Below are positions 1-7,732 of a stretch of DNA of 34,321 bases, piece by piece. Position 1 is the stretch's first letter; every line of letters starts with the position of its first letter. The notes below the pieces were generated by a model. The model did no database searches and was not told the DNA's origin. It was given only the letters and a program-made list of their open reading frames with translations. The position numbers and the translations under genes are program-made. Origin of the DNA: Pontibacter ummariensis (lineage in GTDB: Bacteria > Bacteroidota > Bacteroidia > Cytophagales > Hymenobacteraceae). Location: NCBI RefSeq assembly GCF_900188175.1, contig NZ_FZOQ01000039.1, forward strand, positions 1-34,321, given 5' to 3'.

Positions 1-216
1 CACCTGGACGAGCTGACCCTTATCCTCACAGCCGGGGAGCTGCGCATGAGCGATGCCGAGCGGATCACGGCCATCGACCGCATCTTCACCGAGACCGCGG
101 ACAAACTCACCTTCCTGCGGCACTTCAACCGGCAGGCTAGCCTGCTGGCCCTCGAGCGGGCCAGGGAGCGAAACGACCTGAACGCAATCGAGCACCTGTA
201 CCAGGTGAACCCCTAA
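1..216 (+). CDS. TraI-like conjugation protein, C-terminus only (DUF4141 type)
   Basis: The open frame runs from the first base to a TAA at 214-216 and encodes the last 71 residues of a protein whose start lies outside the window. The residues fit the C-terminal region of the DUF4141 / TraI family of Bacteroidetes conjugative transposons as I remember it: an Asp-Ala-Glu-Arg (DAER) segment, then Ile-Asp-x-Ile, a Phe-Leu-Arg-x-Phe-Asn segment, and a closing stretch rich in Arg/Glu that ends in Leu-Tyr. In such elements TraI directly precedes traJ, and here traJ starts 13 bases after the stop, so gene order supports the call. The family is thought to be an exported part of the mating apparatus; its precise role is not known to me. 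The fragment is all alpha-helical in character with no membrane segment. Confidence 0.65.
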   Translation, partial: HLDELTLILTAGELRMSDAERITAIDRIFTETADKLTFLRHFNRQASLLALERARERNDLNAIEHLYQVNP

Positions 217-229
217 ACAGCCACACACG

Positions 230-1453
230 ATGAAAAAGCTTCGAACGTTCACCACACTGCATGGTTTGGCCGCCCTGCTCCTGCCCTTTCATGCACAGGC
301 GCAGGATTCCGCCACGGACATGCAGGGAATGCACCAGGTGCTGGCCGGGCTCTACGAGGAGATGCTGCCGCTCTGCGAGCGGCTCATCGGCGTGGGCCGT
401 GGGCTGGCGGGCTTTGCCGCCCTGTGGTACATCGCCTCCCGCGTCTGGCGCCACCTGGCCAGTGCCGAGCCGGTGGACTTCTACCCCCTGCTCCGGCCTT
501 TCGCCCTGGGCCTTGCCGTGCTGCTTTTCCCCTCGGTGCTGGCCTTGCTGAACGGGGTGCTCCAGCCGACGGTGATGGCGACCGGCGCCATGGTCGAGGA
601 CTCCGACAAGGCCATCGCTGTGCTACTGAAAAAGAAAGAGGAAGCCATCCAAAGCTCGGATGCCTGGCAGCTGTACGCGGGGGTGGACGGCAACGGCGAC
701 CGGGACAAGTGGTACGAATACACGCACCCGGACGACCCGCTCGGTGAGGGGGAGGGCGTGCTGGAGAGCATCGGCAACGACGTGAAGTTCGCCATGGCCA
801 AAGCCTCCTATGCCTTCCGCCACTCCATCAAGCAGTGGATGTCGGAAATTCTGCAGGTGCTCTTCCAGACAGCCGCCCTCTGTATCAACACCATCCGCAC
901 CTTCTACCTCATCGTGCTGGCGGTGCTGGGCCCGCTGGTCTTCGGCTTCGCCGTCTTCGACGGCTTTCAGCACACGCTCACCGTCTGGCTGGCCCGCTAC
1001 GTCAACGTGTTCATGTGGCTTCCGGTGGCCAACATTTTCGGCAGCATCATCGGCAAGATACAGGAAAACATGCTGCGGCTGGACATCGGGCAGGTGGAAA
1101 GCAGCGGTGACACCTTCTTCAGCGCCACCGACTCAGCCTACCTCATCTTCCTGCTCATCGGCATTGTGGGCTACTTCACCGTGCCGGGCGTGGCCAATTA
1201 CATCGTGCACGCCGGCGGGGGAAATGCCCTGCTCTACAAGGTCACCAACTTACTGAGCACCACCAACCGCACCGCCCTGACGGCAGGCGGCACGGCGGCC
1301 GGCTATGCCGCCACTGCCCTGGGTGCCGGAGCTACGCAGCTCACCCACCGCGTCGCCGCTTTCAGTAGCGGGCCGGACCCTGGGAGGGGCAGCGAAGGGA
1401 GAGACACTTCGCCTGAGAACTACCAGCACGGGCGCCTTTCCGGCAAGGCCTGA
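230..1453 (+). CDS. traJ: Conjugative transposon protein TraJ (VirB6/TrbL-like channel protein)
   Basis: This 407-residue protein starts with a signal peptide-like segment (Met-Lys-Lys, hydrophobic core, Ala-x-Ala-Gln near residue 25). Several long hydrophobic segments follow, roughly residues 50-72, 82-110, 220-246, 258-275 and 300-325, giving a polytopic inner-membrane protein. This is the architecture of Bacteroidetes TraJ, related to VirB6/TrbL of type IV secretion systems, which forms part of the inner-membrane channel for DNA transfer. The central segment between the membrane blocks (about 120-200) is hydrophilic and charged. The C-terminal tail after residue 345 is Ala/Gly/Ser-rich and looks disordered; it makes the protein somewhat longer than the TraJ proteins I know. 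It sits between the TraI-like gene and traK in the canonical tra order, and the start at 230 is the first ATG after the upstream stop. Confidence 0.85.
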   Translation: MKKLRTFTTLHGLAALLLPFHAQAQDSATDMQGMHQVLAGLYEEMLPLCERLIGVGRGLAGFAALWYIASRVWRHLASAEPVDFYPLLRPFALGLAVLLFPSVLALLNGVLQPTVMATGAMVEDSDKAIAVLLKKKEEAIQSSDAWQLYAGVDGNGDRDKWYEYTHPDDPLGEGEGVLESIGNDVKFAMAKASYAFRHSIKQWMSEILQVLFQTAALCINTIRTFYLIVLAVLGPLVFGFAVFDGFQHTLTVWLARYVNVFMWLPVANIFGSIIGKIQENMLRLDIGQVESSGDTFFSATDSAYLIFLLIGIVGYFTVPGVANYIVHAGGGNALLYKVTNLLSTTNRTALTAGGTAAGYAATALGAGATQLTHRVAAFSSGPDPGRGSEGRDTSPENYQHGRLSGKA

Positions 1454-1491
1454 CGCAGCAAGAAAAGGACCAACCTGATACCTGTTTCATT

Positions 1492-2109
1492 ATGTTCCGA
1501 CAACTCCAACACATCGACAGTGCCTTTCGGCACATCCGCTCCTTCAGCCTCGTCTTCCTGGTAGCCTGCACGGCCGTCAGCTGCTTTGCCCTCTACCACA
1601 GCTACCGGCAGGTGCAGATGGCGCAGGAGCGCATCTACATCCTGGCCGGCGGCAAGGCGCTGGAGGCCTTCTCGGCAGACCGGAAGGAGAACATCCCGGT
1701 GGAGGCCCGCGACCACGTGCGTTCCTTCCACGCGTACTTCTTCACGCTGGACCCTGATGAGAAGGTCATTGAGGCAAACATCGGCAAAGCCCTTTACCTG
1801 GCCGACGGCTCGGCCAAGCGTGCCTATGACAACCTGCGGGAGAGCGGCTACTTCTCCGGACTCATCGCCGCCAATGTCAGCCAGGAAATCACTGTGGACA
1901 GCGTGCGGCTGGACACCGGCCGCTACCCCTACCCTTTCCGCTGCTATGCCCGGCAGCGGCTGATCCGGGCCTCCTCTGTGGTGACGCGCAGCCTCGTGAC
2001 CGAGGGGGTCCTGCGGAGCGTCTCCCGCTCGGACAATAACCCACACGGCTTTCTGATTGAGCGGTGGGCCACCCTAGAGAACAGGGACCTGTCCTCCAAG
2101 AGCCGCTGA
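1492..2109 (+). CDS. traK: Conjugative transposon protein TraK (VirB8-like)
   Basis: This 205-residue protein has a short cytoplasmic N-terminus, one transmembrane helix at about residues 18-38, and a soluble periplasmic domain. That is the bitopic layout of VirB8-type proteins, which link inner-membrane and core-complex parts of a type IV secretion system. The length matches Bacteroidetes TraK closely. Family-like features include a His-x-x-x-Phe-Phe-Thr-Leu segment near residue 80, an Ala-x-Tyr-Asp-Asn-Leu segment near 108, a Gly-Tyr-Phe pair near 118, and a conserved-looking Tyr-Pro-Tyr-Pro-Phe block near residue 145. It lies 38 bases after traJ and only two bases before the traL start, consistent with one polycistronic transcript. 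Confidence 0.85.
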   Translation: MFRQLQHIDSAFRHIRSFSLVFLVACTAVSCFALYHSYRQVQMAQERIYILAGGKALEAFSADRKENIPVEARDHVRSFHAYFFTLDPDEKVIEANIGKALYLADGSAKRAYDNLRESGYFSGLIAANVSQEITVDSVRLDTGRYPYPFRCYARQRLIRASSVVTRSLVTEGVLRSVSRSDNNPHGFLIERWATLENRDLSSKSR

Positions 2110-2111
2110 CC

Positions 2112-2525
2112 ATGCTGCTGTTCTCTAAAAACGGAAAGCAGCGGGAGCGGGAAAACAGCCCTGCCACCGACAGGAAAGCCCGTGCCATCGCAAGGGCCAT
2201 CTGCCAGGGGCAGGAAAAGGCTGCCGGGTGGCTGGGCCGGAAGTTCGGGGCGCTGCCCCATCCTGCCCAGGTGGTTTGCCTGCTGCTCTTCTGCCTCGCG
2301 CTTGGCAGTGCCAGCGGCTGGATACTGGCCCTGGCCGTGCTGCCCGGCCCTAGGCCAGCTGTAGCACCTAGCCTGCAGCACATGGTACCGGACCAGGCAA
2401 AAGAACCGGGGGCGTCAACACCAGCTGCTCCCTCCCGCTTACCTGAGCAAGAACACCGGCCACAGCTGCAAGGACTGCCGGACAGCCCGGGCACACAGAC
2501 TGACACGATCAAATACATTCCTTAA
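2112..2525 (+). CDS. traL: Conjugative transposon protein TraL (DUF3989-like small membrane protein)
   Basis: I place the start at the ATG at 2112, two bases after the traK stop, rather than at an in-frame ATG at 2064 that lies inside traK. The resulting 137-residue protein has a basic, hydrophilic N-terminus, a Trp-Leu-Gly-x-Lys...Leu-Pro-His segment at about 40-50, one transmembrane helix at about 53-77 and a Pro/Gln-rich tail. Small bitopic proteins with an aromatic and proline motif just before the helix are typical of TraL, which lies between traK and traM in Bacteroidetes conjugative elements. The tail after the helix (about 60 residues) is longer than I expect and seems disordered. The call rests mostly on position and topology, less on clear residue conservation. 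Confidence 0.7.
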   Translation: MLLFSKNGKQRERENSPATDRKARAIARAICQGQEKAAGWLGRKFGALPHPAQVVCLLLFCLALGSASGWILALAVLPGPRPAVAPSLQHMVPDQAKEPGASTPAAPSRLPEQEHRPQLQGLPDSPGTQTDTIKYIP

Positions 2526-2537
2526 AAAAACACGACC

Positions 2538-3899
2538 ATGAAAACGCATTCCGAAGAATCCTTGCGAAAACGCAGGTTCCTGCTCGTCCTCCCCCTTTTG
2601 GTGCTACCTTTCCTCACGATGGCCTTCTGGGCGCTGGGCGGAGGAGCGGGCACGGCGGCCAGGGCATCGCAGGCAGCCAAAGGGCTGAACCTCCAGCTCC
2701 CCGAGCCGCAGTTCAAGAAAGGGGAAAGCAGCAAGCTGGGCCTCTACCAGCAGGCCCGCCGCGGGTTGCAAAAGCAGCAGCGTACCAATGGGCAGCATTT
2801 CCTGCACCGGTTGGGCCTGGCGCCCGCGGAGGAAAAAGGCACAGGCGATGCGTTGGGGAACTTAGCCCCAGGCACGCCCGCTGGAGCTCCAGGCAAGACT
2901 GCACTCGCCTTCGGCCTCGCGCAGCAGGACCCGAATGAGGAGAAGATCAACGAGCGGCTCTCCCGGCTCACACAGCTCGTCAGCCAGGAAGACGCCCTGC
3001 CTCAAACCAGGCAAAAAACAAAAGCGGCAGGCACCCCTTTCGCTAAAAGCGATGACCGCTTCAGCCAGGATGTGGCAAAGCTGGAGACGATGATGCGCAC
3101 CATGGGCGGGGGGAACGGCGGAGCGGCGGCAGATCCGGAGATACAGCAGCTGGAGGGCGTGCTGGAGCGGATCCTGGATATCCAGCATCCGGAGCGGGTA
3201 AAGGAGAAGCGCATGGAAAAGTCCCTGGAAAACCAAGAGCAGGTCTTCGCGGTGCAGGCCACATCCCAAGGGCCGGCGATCACCCTCCTGCACCAGGCAA
3301 CTTCCCCCTACAGCTCCGAATCTACGCTTAGAACCGTCCCGCGTACCAGTGCCCCGGCTCCGCCAAGTCGGGCGCTAAACGCCTTTTACAGTCTACACCT
3401 AAGCCCGCATCAGAACATGCCGGAGCAGCAGGGCAACATCCTGGAGGCCGCCGTGCATGAAACGCAGACGCTCCTGGCAGGCGCTACCGTGAAGCTGCGC
3501 CTGCTCCAGGACGTCTACCTCGGGGGCAGGCTGCTACCGGCGGGAAGCCTGCTGCACGGCACCTGCCAGATCAGGGGTGAGCGGCTAACCATCGCAGTAA
3601 CCTCCATCCGCTCCGGCAATTCCCTGCTGCCGGTATCGCTCGCCGCCTACGACCTGGACGGGATGGAAGGGCTCTCTATCCCCGGTGCCGCTATTGGAGA
3701 TGCGGCGCGGCAGGGAGCCGGCCGCGCCATTAGCCAAAGCCTGCAGCTCCCCTCCCTTTCCCCTTCTCTTGGTGCCCAGGCAATGGGGGCCGGCCTTGAT
3801 GCGGCCAGGGGGCTGCTGAGCAAAGGGACAAGGCAGGTGAAAGTGACGGTGAGGGCAGGACACCACCTCCTGCTCCGCGACCAGAAGACATCCTTTTAA
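2538..3899 (+). CDS. traM: Conjugative transposon protein TraM (VirB10-like)
   Basis: This 453-residue protein has a basic N-terminus, one transmembrane helix at about residues 13-36, a long low-complexity linker rich in Ala, Gln, Lys and Pro (about 40-290), and a folded C-terminal domain (about 295-450). That layout is typical of TraM, the VirB10-like protein that spans the periplasm in Bacteroidetes conjugation machines. The C-terminal domain has the expected beta-rich pattern, including Leu-Pro-Ala-Gly-Ser and Gly-Glu-Arg-Leu, then Tyr-Asp-Leu-Asp-Gly-Met-Glu-Gly-Leu near residue 375 and a Gly-Ala/Ser-rich amphipathic stretch. It starts 12 bases after traL, ends in TAA at 3897-3899, and is followed by traN. 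Confidence 0.88.
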   Translation: MKTHSEESLRKRRFLLVLPLLVLPFLTMAFWALGGGAGTAARASQAAKGLNLQLPEPQFKKGESSKLGLYQQARRGLQKQQRTNGQHFLHRLGLAPAEEKGTGDALGNLAPGTPAGAPGKTALAFGLAQQDPNEEKINERLSRLTQLVSQEDALPQTRQKTKAAGTPFAKSDDRFSQDVAKLETMMRTMGGGNGGAAADPEIQQLEGVLERILDIQHPERVKEKRMEKSLENQEQVFAVQATSQGPAITLLHQATSPYSSESTLRTVPRTSAPAPPSRALNAFYSLHLSPHQNMPEQQGNILEAAVHETQTLLAGATVKLRLLQDVYLGGRLLPAGSLLHGTCQIRGERLTIAVTSIRSGNSLLPVSLAAYDLDGMEGLSIPGAAIGDAARQGAGRAISQSLQLPSLSPSLGAQAMGAGLDAARGLLSKGTRQVKVTVRAGHHLLLRDQKTSF

Positions 3900-3959
3900 A
3901 CGCATTCCACGCATCCCTAAACGCCACACATGAACAGATACACCATAAAAAGACACACC

Positions 3960-4802
3960 ATGAACAGATACATCCTCATTTCCCTGCTGTGCTTGCTGAC
4001 TTGCTGCTTGACGGCGCACGCACAGGACCCGCACGGCAGGCTGGAGCTGGCCTTCCACAAAACGACCAGCCTTATTTTCCCCTATGCCATCCAAAGCGTG
4101 GACCGCGGCAGCGGGGAGATCCTGGCCCAGGCACCACCCGGTGTGGGGAACGTGCTCCAGGTGAAAGCCGCCCGCCCCGGTTTCCAGGAGACCAACCTCA
4201 CCGTCATCACCGCCGACGGCAGGCTCTATGATTTCTCTGTCCTGTATGATGAGCATCCGGCTAACACGCTATTGCGGCTGGAGGCAGCGCAGGCCACGTC
4301 CGTGCTTTTTACGGGTGCCGGCCTGAACCGAAAGCAACTGGAAGACATCGCGGCTCAGCTGGCGGAAGACTACCGGTTTTACTACGGCATCAAAGACATG
4401 GCGGGCGGGGCAAAGGCCAGGGTGGAAGGCATCTACAGCCGGGGGAGCACCCTCTTTTACCGGATCCTGCTCACCAACGCCTCCCCTGTCCCCTACGACC
4501 TCGACTTTACCCGCTTTACGCTGCGGGACCGGAAGCAGGCAAAGCGCACCGCCACCCAGGAAGAGGAGCTTTTGCCGCTTTACACCTACGGGGAAGAAGA
4601 CAAGGCAGTAGCGGCCGGTGGCAGGAAGGTGCTGGTCTTCGCCCTGGAGAAGCACAACCTGAACCACCATAAGGAGCTGGTGCTCCACTTGTTTGAGAAG
4701 AAAGGCGGCAGGCACCTTACCCTAAAGGTTCGCGACAAAGACATCCTGCAGGCATGCCCGCTCCTTTCCCCGGACGAGGCGGGTATTTTTACCCCATTTT
4801 AA
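3960..4802 (+). CDS. traN: Conjugative transposon protein TraN (DUF4138, VirB9-like)
   Basis: I choose the ATG at 3960 because it begins a normal signal peptide: Met-Asn-Arg, a hydrophobic core, then Ala-His-Ala-Gln near residue 21. An in-frame ATG 30 bases upstream would add ten charged residues before it; the two start regions are near copies of each other. The mature protein matches the TraN / DUF4138 pattern: a beta-rich N-terminal half, a Tyr-Arg-Phe-Tyr-Tyr segment midway, and a C-terminal domain with Pro-Tyr-Asp-Leu-Asp-Phe-x-Arg-Phe-x-x-Arg-Asp-Arg-Lys and a Lys-Arg-Thr-Ala-x-Gln-Glu-Glu-Glu block. TraN is thought to be the periplasmic/outer-membrane partner of TraM in the core complex. 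With this start it has 280 residues, within the family range. Confidence 0.88.
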   Translation: MNRYILISLLCLLTCCLTAHAQDPHGRLELAFHKTTSLIFPYAIQSVDRGSGEILAQAPPGVGNVLQVKAARPGFQETNLTVITADGRLYDFSVLYDEHPANTLLRLEAAQATSVLFTGAGLNRKQLEDIAAQLAEDYRFYYGIKDMAGGAKARVEGIYSRGSTLFYRILLTNASPVPYDLDFTRFTLRDRKQAKRTATQEEELLPLYTYGEEDKAVAAGGRKVLVFALEKHNLNHHKELVLHLFEKKGGRHLTLKVRDKDILQACPLLSPDEAGIFTPF

Positions 4803-4820
4803 CCTCTAAATCCTATCACC

Positions 4821-5591
4821 ATGAATGAAAAAAACCTGGATTACCTGAAGGAAGGCCTTAAATACATGGGCTTCGGCACCAACCTGAACGCCGAGCTGGA
4901 AAGGCAGGTGCAAAGCCAGCAGCCGGAGTTCCGGCTCAGCCTGCAGCTGCCGCACCATAACAGCACGATGGACTATACCCTGCACTTCCGCAGGTCCGAT
5001 CAGAGCGACATGTACTTTTTCAACAAGTATGAGGCCACGCTCAAACCCGACGATTCCGCCCGGCAGGTCTCGCAGACCTTCTACATCAACAAGAACAGCG
5101 GCATCACGGCCAAGGAGGCCTACAACCTCCTCAATGGCCGGTCCGTGCACAAGGACCTGGTCAACACGGAGAGCCAGCCTTACAAGGCCTGGCTGCAGCT
5201 GGACCCGCAGGCGCAGGACCAGCAGGGAAACCACAAGGTGAAGCAGTTCCATGAGAACTACGGCTTTGACCTGGAAAAAACCCTCCGGCAGTTCGCCATC
5301 AAAGAACTGGAGGACCCACAGCAAAAGGAGCGGCTCCTGCGCTCCCTTGAGCGGGGCAACCAGCAGCAGGTTACGGCTGTGCAAAACGGGCAGGAAACAA
5401 AGCGCTTCATCGAGGCCAGCCCGCAGTACAAGACCATCAACGTATTTGATGAGCAGCTAAAGCCTGTGAAGCGGGAGACCATTCTAAGACAGGAGCCACA
5501 GCAGGCACAGCGGAAGGAAACAAAGCAGGAACTGCTGGCAGAGGGCCAGCAGGAGCTGAAGCCAGTCCGCAGGAAAGGTCTGGCCATATAA
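4821..5591 (+). CDS. Conserved Bacteroidetes mobile-element protein of unknown function
   Basis: This 256-residue soluble protein starts 18 bases after traN and is the last gene of the operon. It has no signal peptide or membrane helix. The first 215 residues form a compact charged domain with segments I associate with a protein common in Bacteroidetes integrative elements: Asn-Leu-x-Tyr-Leu-Lys near the start, Asp-Gln-Ser-Asp-Met-Tyr-Phe-Phe-Asn near residue 58, Phe-Tyr-Ile-Asn-Lys near 90, and Asn-Tyr-Gly-Phe-Asp-Leu-Glu near 148. The C-terminal 40 residues are Gln/Glu/Lys/Arg-rich and probably disordered. Similar domains occur near DUF3945-type proteins, but I cannot assign a biochemical role. 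The traO, traP and traQ genes that often follow traN elsewhere are not seen here. Confidence 0.7.
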   Translation: MNEKNLDYLKEGLKYMGFGTNLNAELERQVQSQQPEFRLSLQLPHHNSTMDYTLHFRRSDQSDMYFFNKYEATLKPDDSARQVSQTFYINKNSGITAKEAYNLLNGRSVHKDLVNTESQPYKAWLQLDPQAQDQQGNHKVKQFHENYGFDLEKTLRQFAIKELEDPQQKERLLRSLERGNQQQVTAVQNGQETKRFIEASPQYKTINVFDEQLKPVKRETILRQEPQQAQRKETKQELLAEGQQELKPVRRKGLAI

Positions 5592-5672
5592 TCTGATTGG
5601 CCTCTGCCCCTGTTAGCATCCATCCAGTGCTGCGTAAACAGGAGTTGACGCCGACACCTTCCTAAAACCCCT

Positions 5673-5712
5673 AGCCCCGGTTTCCCTTAAGTGGATGCCG
5701 GGGCTTTCTTTT
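5673..5712 (+). terminator. Intrinsic terminator closing the tra operon
   Basis: The arms AGCCCCGG (5673-5680) and CCGGGGCT (5698-5705) form a perfect 8-bp GC-rich stem with a 17-base loop, and the right arm runs into TTTCTTTT. It lies 82 bases after the last tra-operon gene. The rest of 5592-6000 holds no gene I can support; it contains this terminator and the folded element at 5806-5933. Confidence 0.75.
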
Positions 5713-5805
5713 ACCATCCCCTGAAAACAAAGCCACCCTCTCCCCGACTGTCATACTCACTCTTTCACAGATAGATAAAACACCACCTCTCACAGCCACT
5801 CCCAT

Positions 5806-5933
5806 GCAAAAATGCGGGGGCAATTCATTCGGGCGCAAAGGTAGCCTTGCGTGCCGGACACGGGGACAAGGTAGTACGGGAAAAATGGGTATCCCCTCTG
5901 GGGAGCCTCCGCATTTTTCCCGTCTCCACCTTG
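5806..5933. promoter_or_regulatory. Highly structured non-coding element with two mutually exclusive stems
   Basis: Two long pairings share one strand. Stem A pairs 5808-5820 (AAAAATGCGGGGG) with 5906-5918, 13 bp with one G-U. Stem B pairs 5876-5887 (ACGGGAAAAATG) perfectly with 5912-5923 and is extended by 5867-5872 (CAAGGT) with 5928-5933. Because both use 5912-5918, only one can form at a time. A small hairpin (TCCCC-tct-GGGGA, 5892-5904) sits in the apical loop of stem B. No poly-U tract follows, so a simple terminator is unlikely. The element precedes the radC-like and ardC genes by about 70 bases. A riboregulator, a transfer-linked structure, or a single-stranded-DNA promoter are possible roles; none is shown. 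Confidence 0.5.
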
Positions 5934-6000
5934 CCCTTAGTCCGTCCCGAAGGCAGGTGAGGCACCATAATCAATTCCTTTCACTAAAAAGACAAAGATT

Positions 6001-6471
6001 ATGGAAAAGCGCATCCCAAACTCCTCCTTCTGCAAAGTGGCAGAGATCAAGCTCACTTACCGCGCCAAGGTAAAACCCTCCGAGAGACCGCAGGTCACCT
6101 CGTCCACCGATTGCTTTAAGGTGCTCAAGGAAAGCTGGGACACCGGCAAGCTCGAGTTCGTGGAGCAGTTCAAGGTCATGCTCCTCAATAGGGCAAACCG
6201 CGTGCTTGGCATCTACGAGACCTCCACAGGGGGCGTGGCCGGCACAGTGGCGGACCCGAAGCTCATCTTCGTGGCGGCCCTGAAGGCCTGCGCCTCCTCC
6301 ATCGTCCTCTGCCACAACCACCCCTCCGGCAACCTCAAGCCGAGCACAGCTGACCTGCAGCTGACAAAGAAAATCAAACAGGGCGGGGAACTGCTCGACA
6401 TCGCGGTGCTGGACCACATCATCCTCACCAGCGAGAGTTACTACTCCCTGGCAGACGAGGGGCTTTTATAG
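6001..6471 (+). CDS. RadC-like JAB-domain protein
   Basis: This 156-residue protein carries the JAMM/JAB signature of the RadC family: His105-x-His107-Pro-Ser-Gly-Asn, followed by Ser115 and Asp118. A Phe-x-x-x-Leu-Leu-Asn-Arg-Ala-Asn segment lies near residues 57-66. It lacks the N-terminal helix-hairpin-helix region of chromosomal RadC and so is the short form common on Bacteroidetes mobile elements. JAMM folds can be zinc hydrolases, but the biochemical role of the RadC family is unsettled, and a role in DNA repair is not established. The first ATG after the folded leader is used as start. A terminator overlaps its stop codon, so the following ardC gene probably has its own promoter. Confidence 0.85.
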   Translation: MEKRIPNSSFCKVAEIKLTYRAKVKPSERPQVTSSTDCFKVLKESWDTGKLEFVEQFKVMLLNRANRVLGIYETSTGGVAGTVADPKLIFVAALKACASSIVLCHNHPSGNLKPSTADLQLTKKIKQGGELLDIAVLDHIILTSESYYSLADEGLL

Positions 6472-6480
6472 CCCCTTTTC
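6458..6480 (+). terminator. Intrinsic terminator overlapping the radC-like stop codon
   Basis: AGGGGCT (6458-6464) and AGCCCCT (6470-6476) form a perfect 7-bp stem with loop TTTAT, followed by a short T run to 6479. The stop codon (TAG, 6469-6471) lies in the loop and right arm. Confidence 0.6.
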
Positions 6481-6488
6481 TAGGACGG

Positions 6489-6500
6489 GTGGAGCTCCAC
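6489..6500. promoter_or_regulatory. Perfect 12-bp palindrome upstream of ardC
   Basis: GTGGAGCTCCAC is fully self-complementary with no loop, in the 83-base gap between the radC-like gene and ardC. It could be a dimeric repressor site for the antirestriction gene. No clear -7 TAnnTTTG box was found beside it. Confidence 0.3.
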
Positions 6501-6554
6501 GAACAGAAGAGGCTCCGGGAAATAATCTATCAATAACCTTTAATACTTACTACT

Positions 6555-7493
6555 ATGAACGCATATCAAAAATTCAGTCAGCTGGCAGACCAGGTAACAA
6601 ACGAAGTCATCGCGCAACTGGAGCAGGGAAAAGTGCTCTGGCAAAAGCCCTGGACCTCTTACGGCCTTCCAAAGAACTACCTGTCGGGGCGGCACTACGA
6701 AGGCTTCAACGCCTTTTACCTCAATTACATCACTGAAAAGAAGCACTTCACAGCGCCTTACTTCCTTACCTTCAGACAGGCACAGGAGCTGGGCGGCCAC
6801 GTGCGGAAAGGCGAAAAGGGAACACAGGCCATCTACTGGAAAATCTACGAAGAGAAAGCCGGTGAAAGTGCCCATGAGCCGGCAGAGGAGGAAAATGCCA
6901 GGTACGGCAAGAGGTTCGTGCCCTTTATCTGGACAGTCTTCAACCTAGACCAGGTAGAAGGTATCAGCTTTGCCCTTCCGGCAGCTATGGAGCGAACAGA
7001 GCAGCAGGTCATAGCAGCCTGCCAACAGGTGGTGGACAACTACCCCCAGCCGCGCCCACAGATCCTGCACGGAGGATCACAAGCGTATTATACGCCCATC
7101 CCGGACAGGGTGCAGATGCCCGAGCTGAAAAGCTTCGTTTCCCCCCAGGCGTACCACGCCACGCTGTTCCATGAGCTGATCCACTCCACCGGCCACCCCG
7201 ACAGGCTCAACCGCTTCACGGAAGAGGAAAAGGCAAGCCGCTTCGGTGATGCCAACTACAGCAAAGAGGAGCTGATCGCCGAGATGGGTGCCAGCTTCCT
7301 AAGTGCCTTCACCGGCATCAAAGAGGCCGTGTTTGAAAACTCCGTGGCTTACCTGCAGGGTTGGGTGAGTAAGTTTAAAGATGACAAGACGATGATCATC
7401 TACACCAGCACAAAGGCTTTCAAGGCAGCCAGTTACATCCTGGACCTGAAGGCGGAGGAAAACAAAGATGCGCTGCCCGCTGTGGCCGCTTAA
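6555..7493 (+). CDS. ardC: ArdC-family antirestriction protein (zincin metallopeptidase domain)
   Basis: This 312-residue protein has the two-domain ArdC layout. The N-terminal domain (about 1-130, DUF1738 type) begins with Tyr-x-Lys-Phe-x-x-Leu-Ala-Asp-Gln-Val-Thr and contains Leu-Trp-Gln-Lys-Pro-Trp, then Gly-Arg-x-Tyr-x-Gly-Phe-Asn and Thr-Phe-Arg-Gln-Ala-x-Glu-Leu-Gly-Gly. The C-terminal zincin-like domain carries His206-Glu-Leu-Ile-His210, a zinc-binding HExxH, followed by Ser-Thr-Gly-His and a downstream Glu-Glu-Leu-Ile-Ala-Glu-Met-Gly that would supply the third ligand. ArdC proteins bind single-stranded DNA and protect incoming conjugative DNA from restriction. This fits its place next to the transfer genes; a type I RM locus lies about 3 kb downstream. 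Confidence 0.88.
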   Translation: MNAYQKFSQLADQVTNEVIAQLEQGKVLWQKPWTSYGLPKNYLSGRHYEGFNAFYLNYITEKKHFTAPYFLTFRQAQELGGHVRKGEKGTQAIYWKIYEEKAGESAHEPAEEENARYGKRFVPFIWTVFNLDQVEGISFALPAAMERTEQQVIAACQQVVDNYPQPRPQILHGGSQAYYTPIPDRVQMPELKSFVSPQAYHATLFHELIHSTGHPDRLNRFTEEEKASRFGDANYSKEELIAEMGASFLSAFTGIKEAVFENSVAYLQGWVSKFKDDKTMIIYTSTKAFKAASYILDLKAEENKDALPAVAA

Positions 7494-7500
7494 AGGGAGT

Positions 7501-7536
7501 AAAGGGCTGCCCGGCAAAACCAGACAGCCCTTTTGT
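7501..7536 (+). terminator. Intrinsic terminator after ardC
   Basis: AAAGGGCTG (7501-7509) and CAGCCCTTT (7525-7533) form a perfect 9-bp stem with a 15-base loop, with TTTTG following the G/C part of the right arm. It starts eight bases after the ardC stop and marks the end of the GC-rich transfer region; the next 2 kb are AT-rich. Confidence 0.75.
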
Positions 7537-7720
7537 CTCCACCTTACAGGCACGTCTGTACGGTTATATTCAGCAGGCTGTAGTCACTACCGCTTCCTTC
7601 TTAAAGACTATAAAGTAGAAGAGTGAGGTGATAAAGTGTGCAAAATATCTTTGGGTATTTTGTGCTTTGGTGGTAAATTCATAACCTCTAGAACCACCTA
7701 AACTGTTGCAGTCTCCATAT

Positions 7721-7728
7721 TAGCTTTG
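7721..7728 (+). promoter_or_regulatory. Exact TAnnTTTG box just before the start codon at 7733
   Basis: TAGCTTTG matches the Bacteroidetes -7 consensus but ends only four bases before the ATG, so transcription from it would give an essentially leaderless mRNA. No TTG lies at the right -33 distance. A second exact match, TATCTTTG at 7646-7653, would leave a leader of about 75 bases but also lacks a -33 element. Confidence 0.25.
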
Positions 7729-7732
7729 CCGT

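Noticed and set aside
137..454. Long open frames opposite or out of frame with the tra genes, hsdM, hsdR and others
   Set aside because: They are shadows caused by the GC-rich codon pattern of the real genes and show low-complexity Arg/Ala/Pro- or Leu/Val-rich composition.
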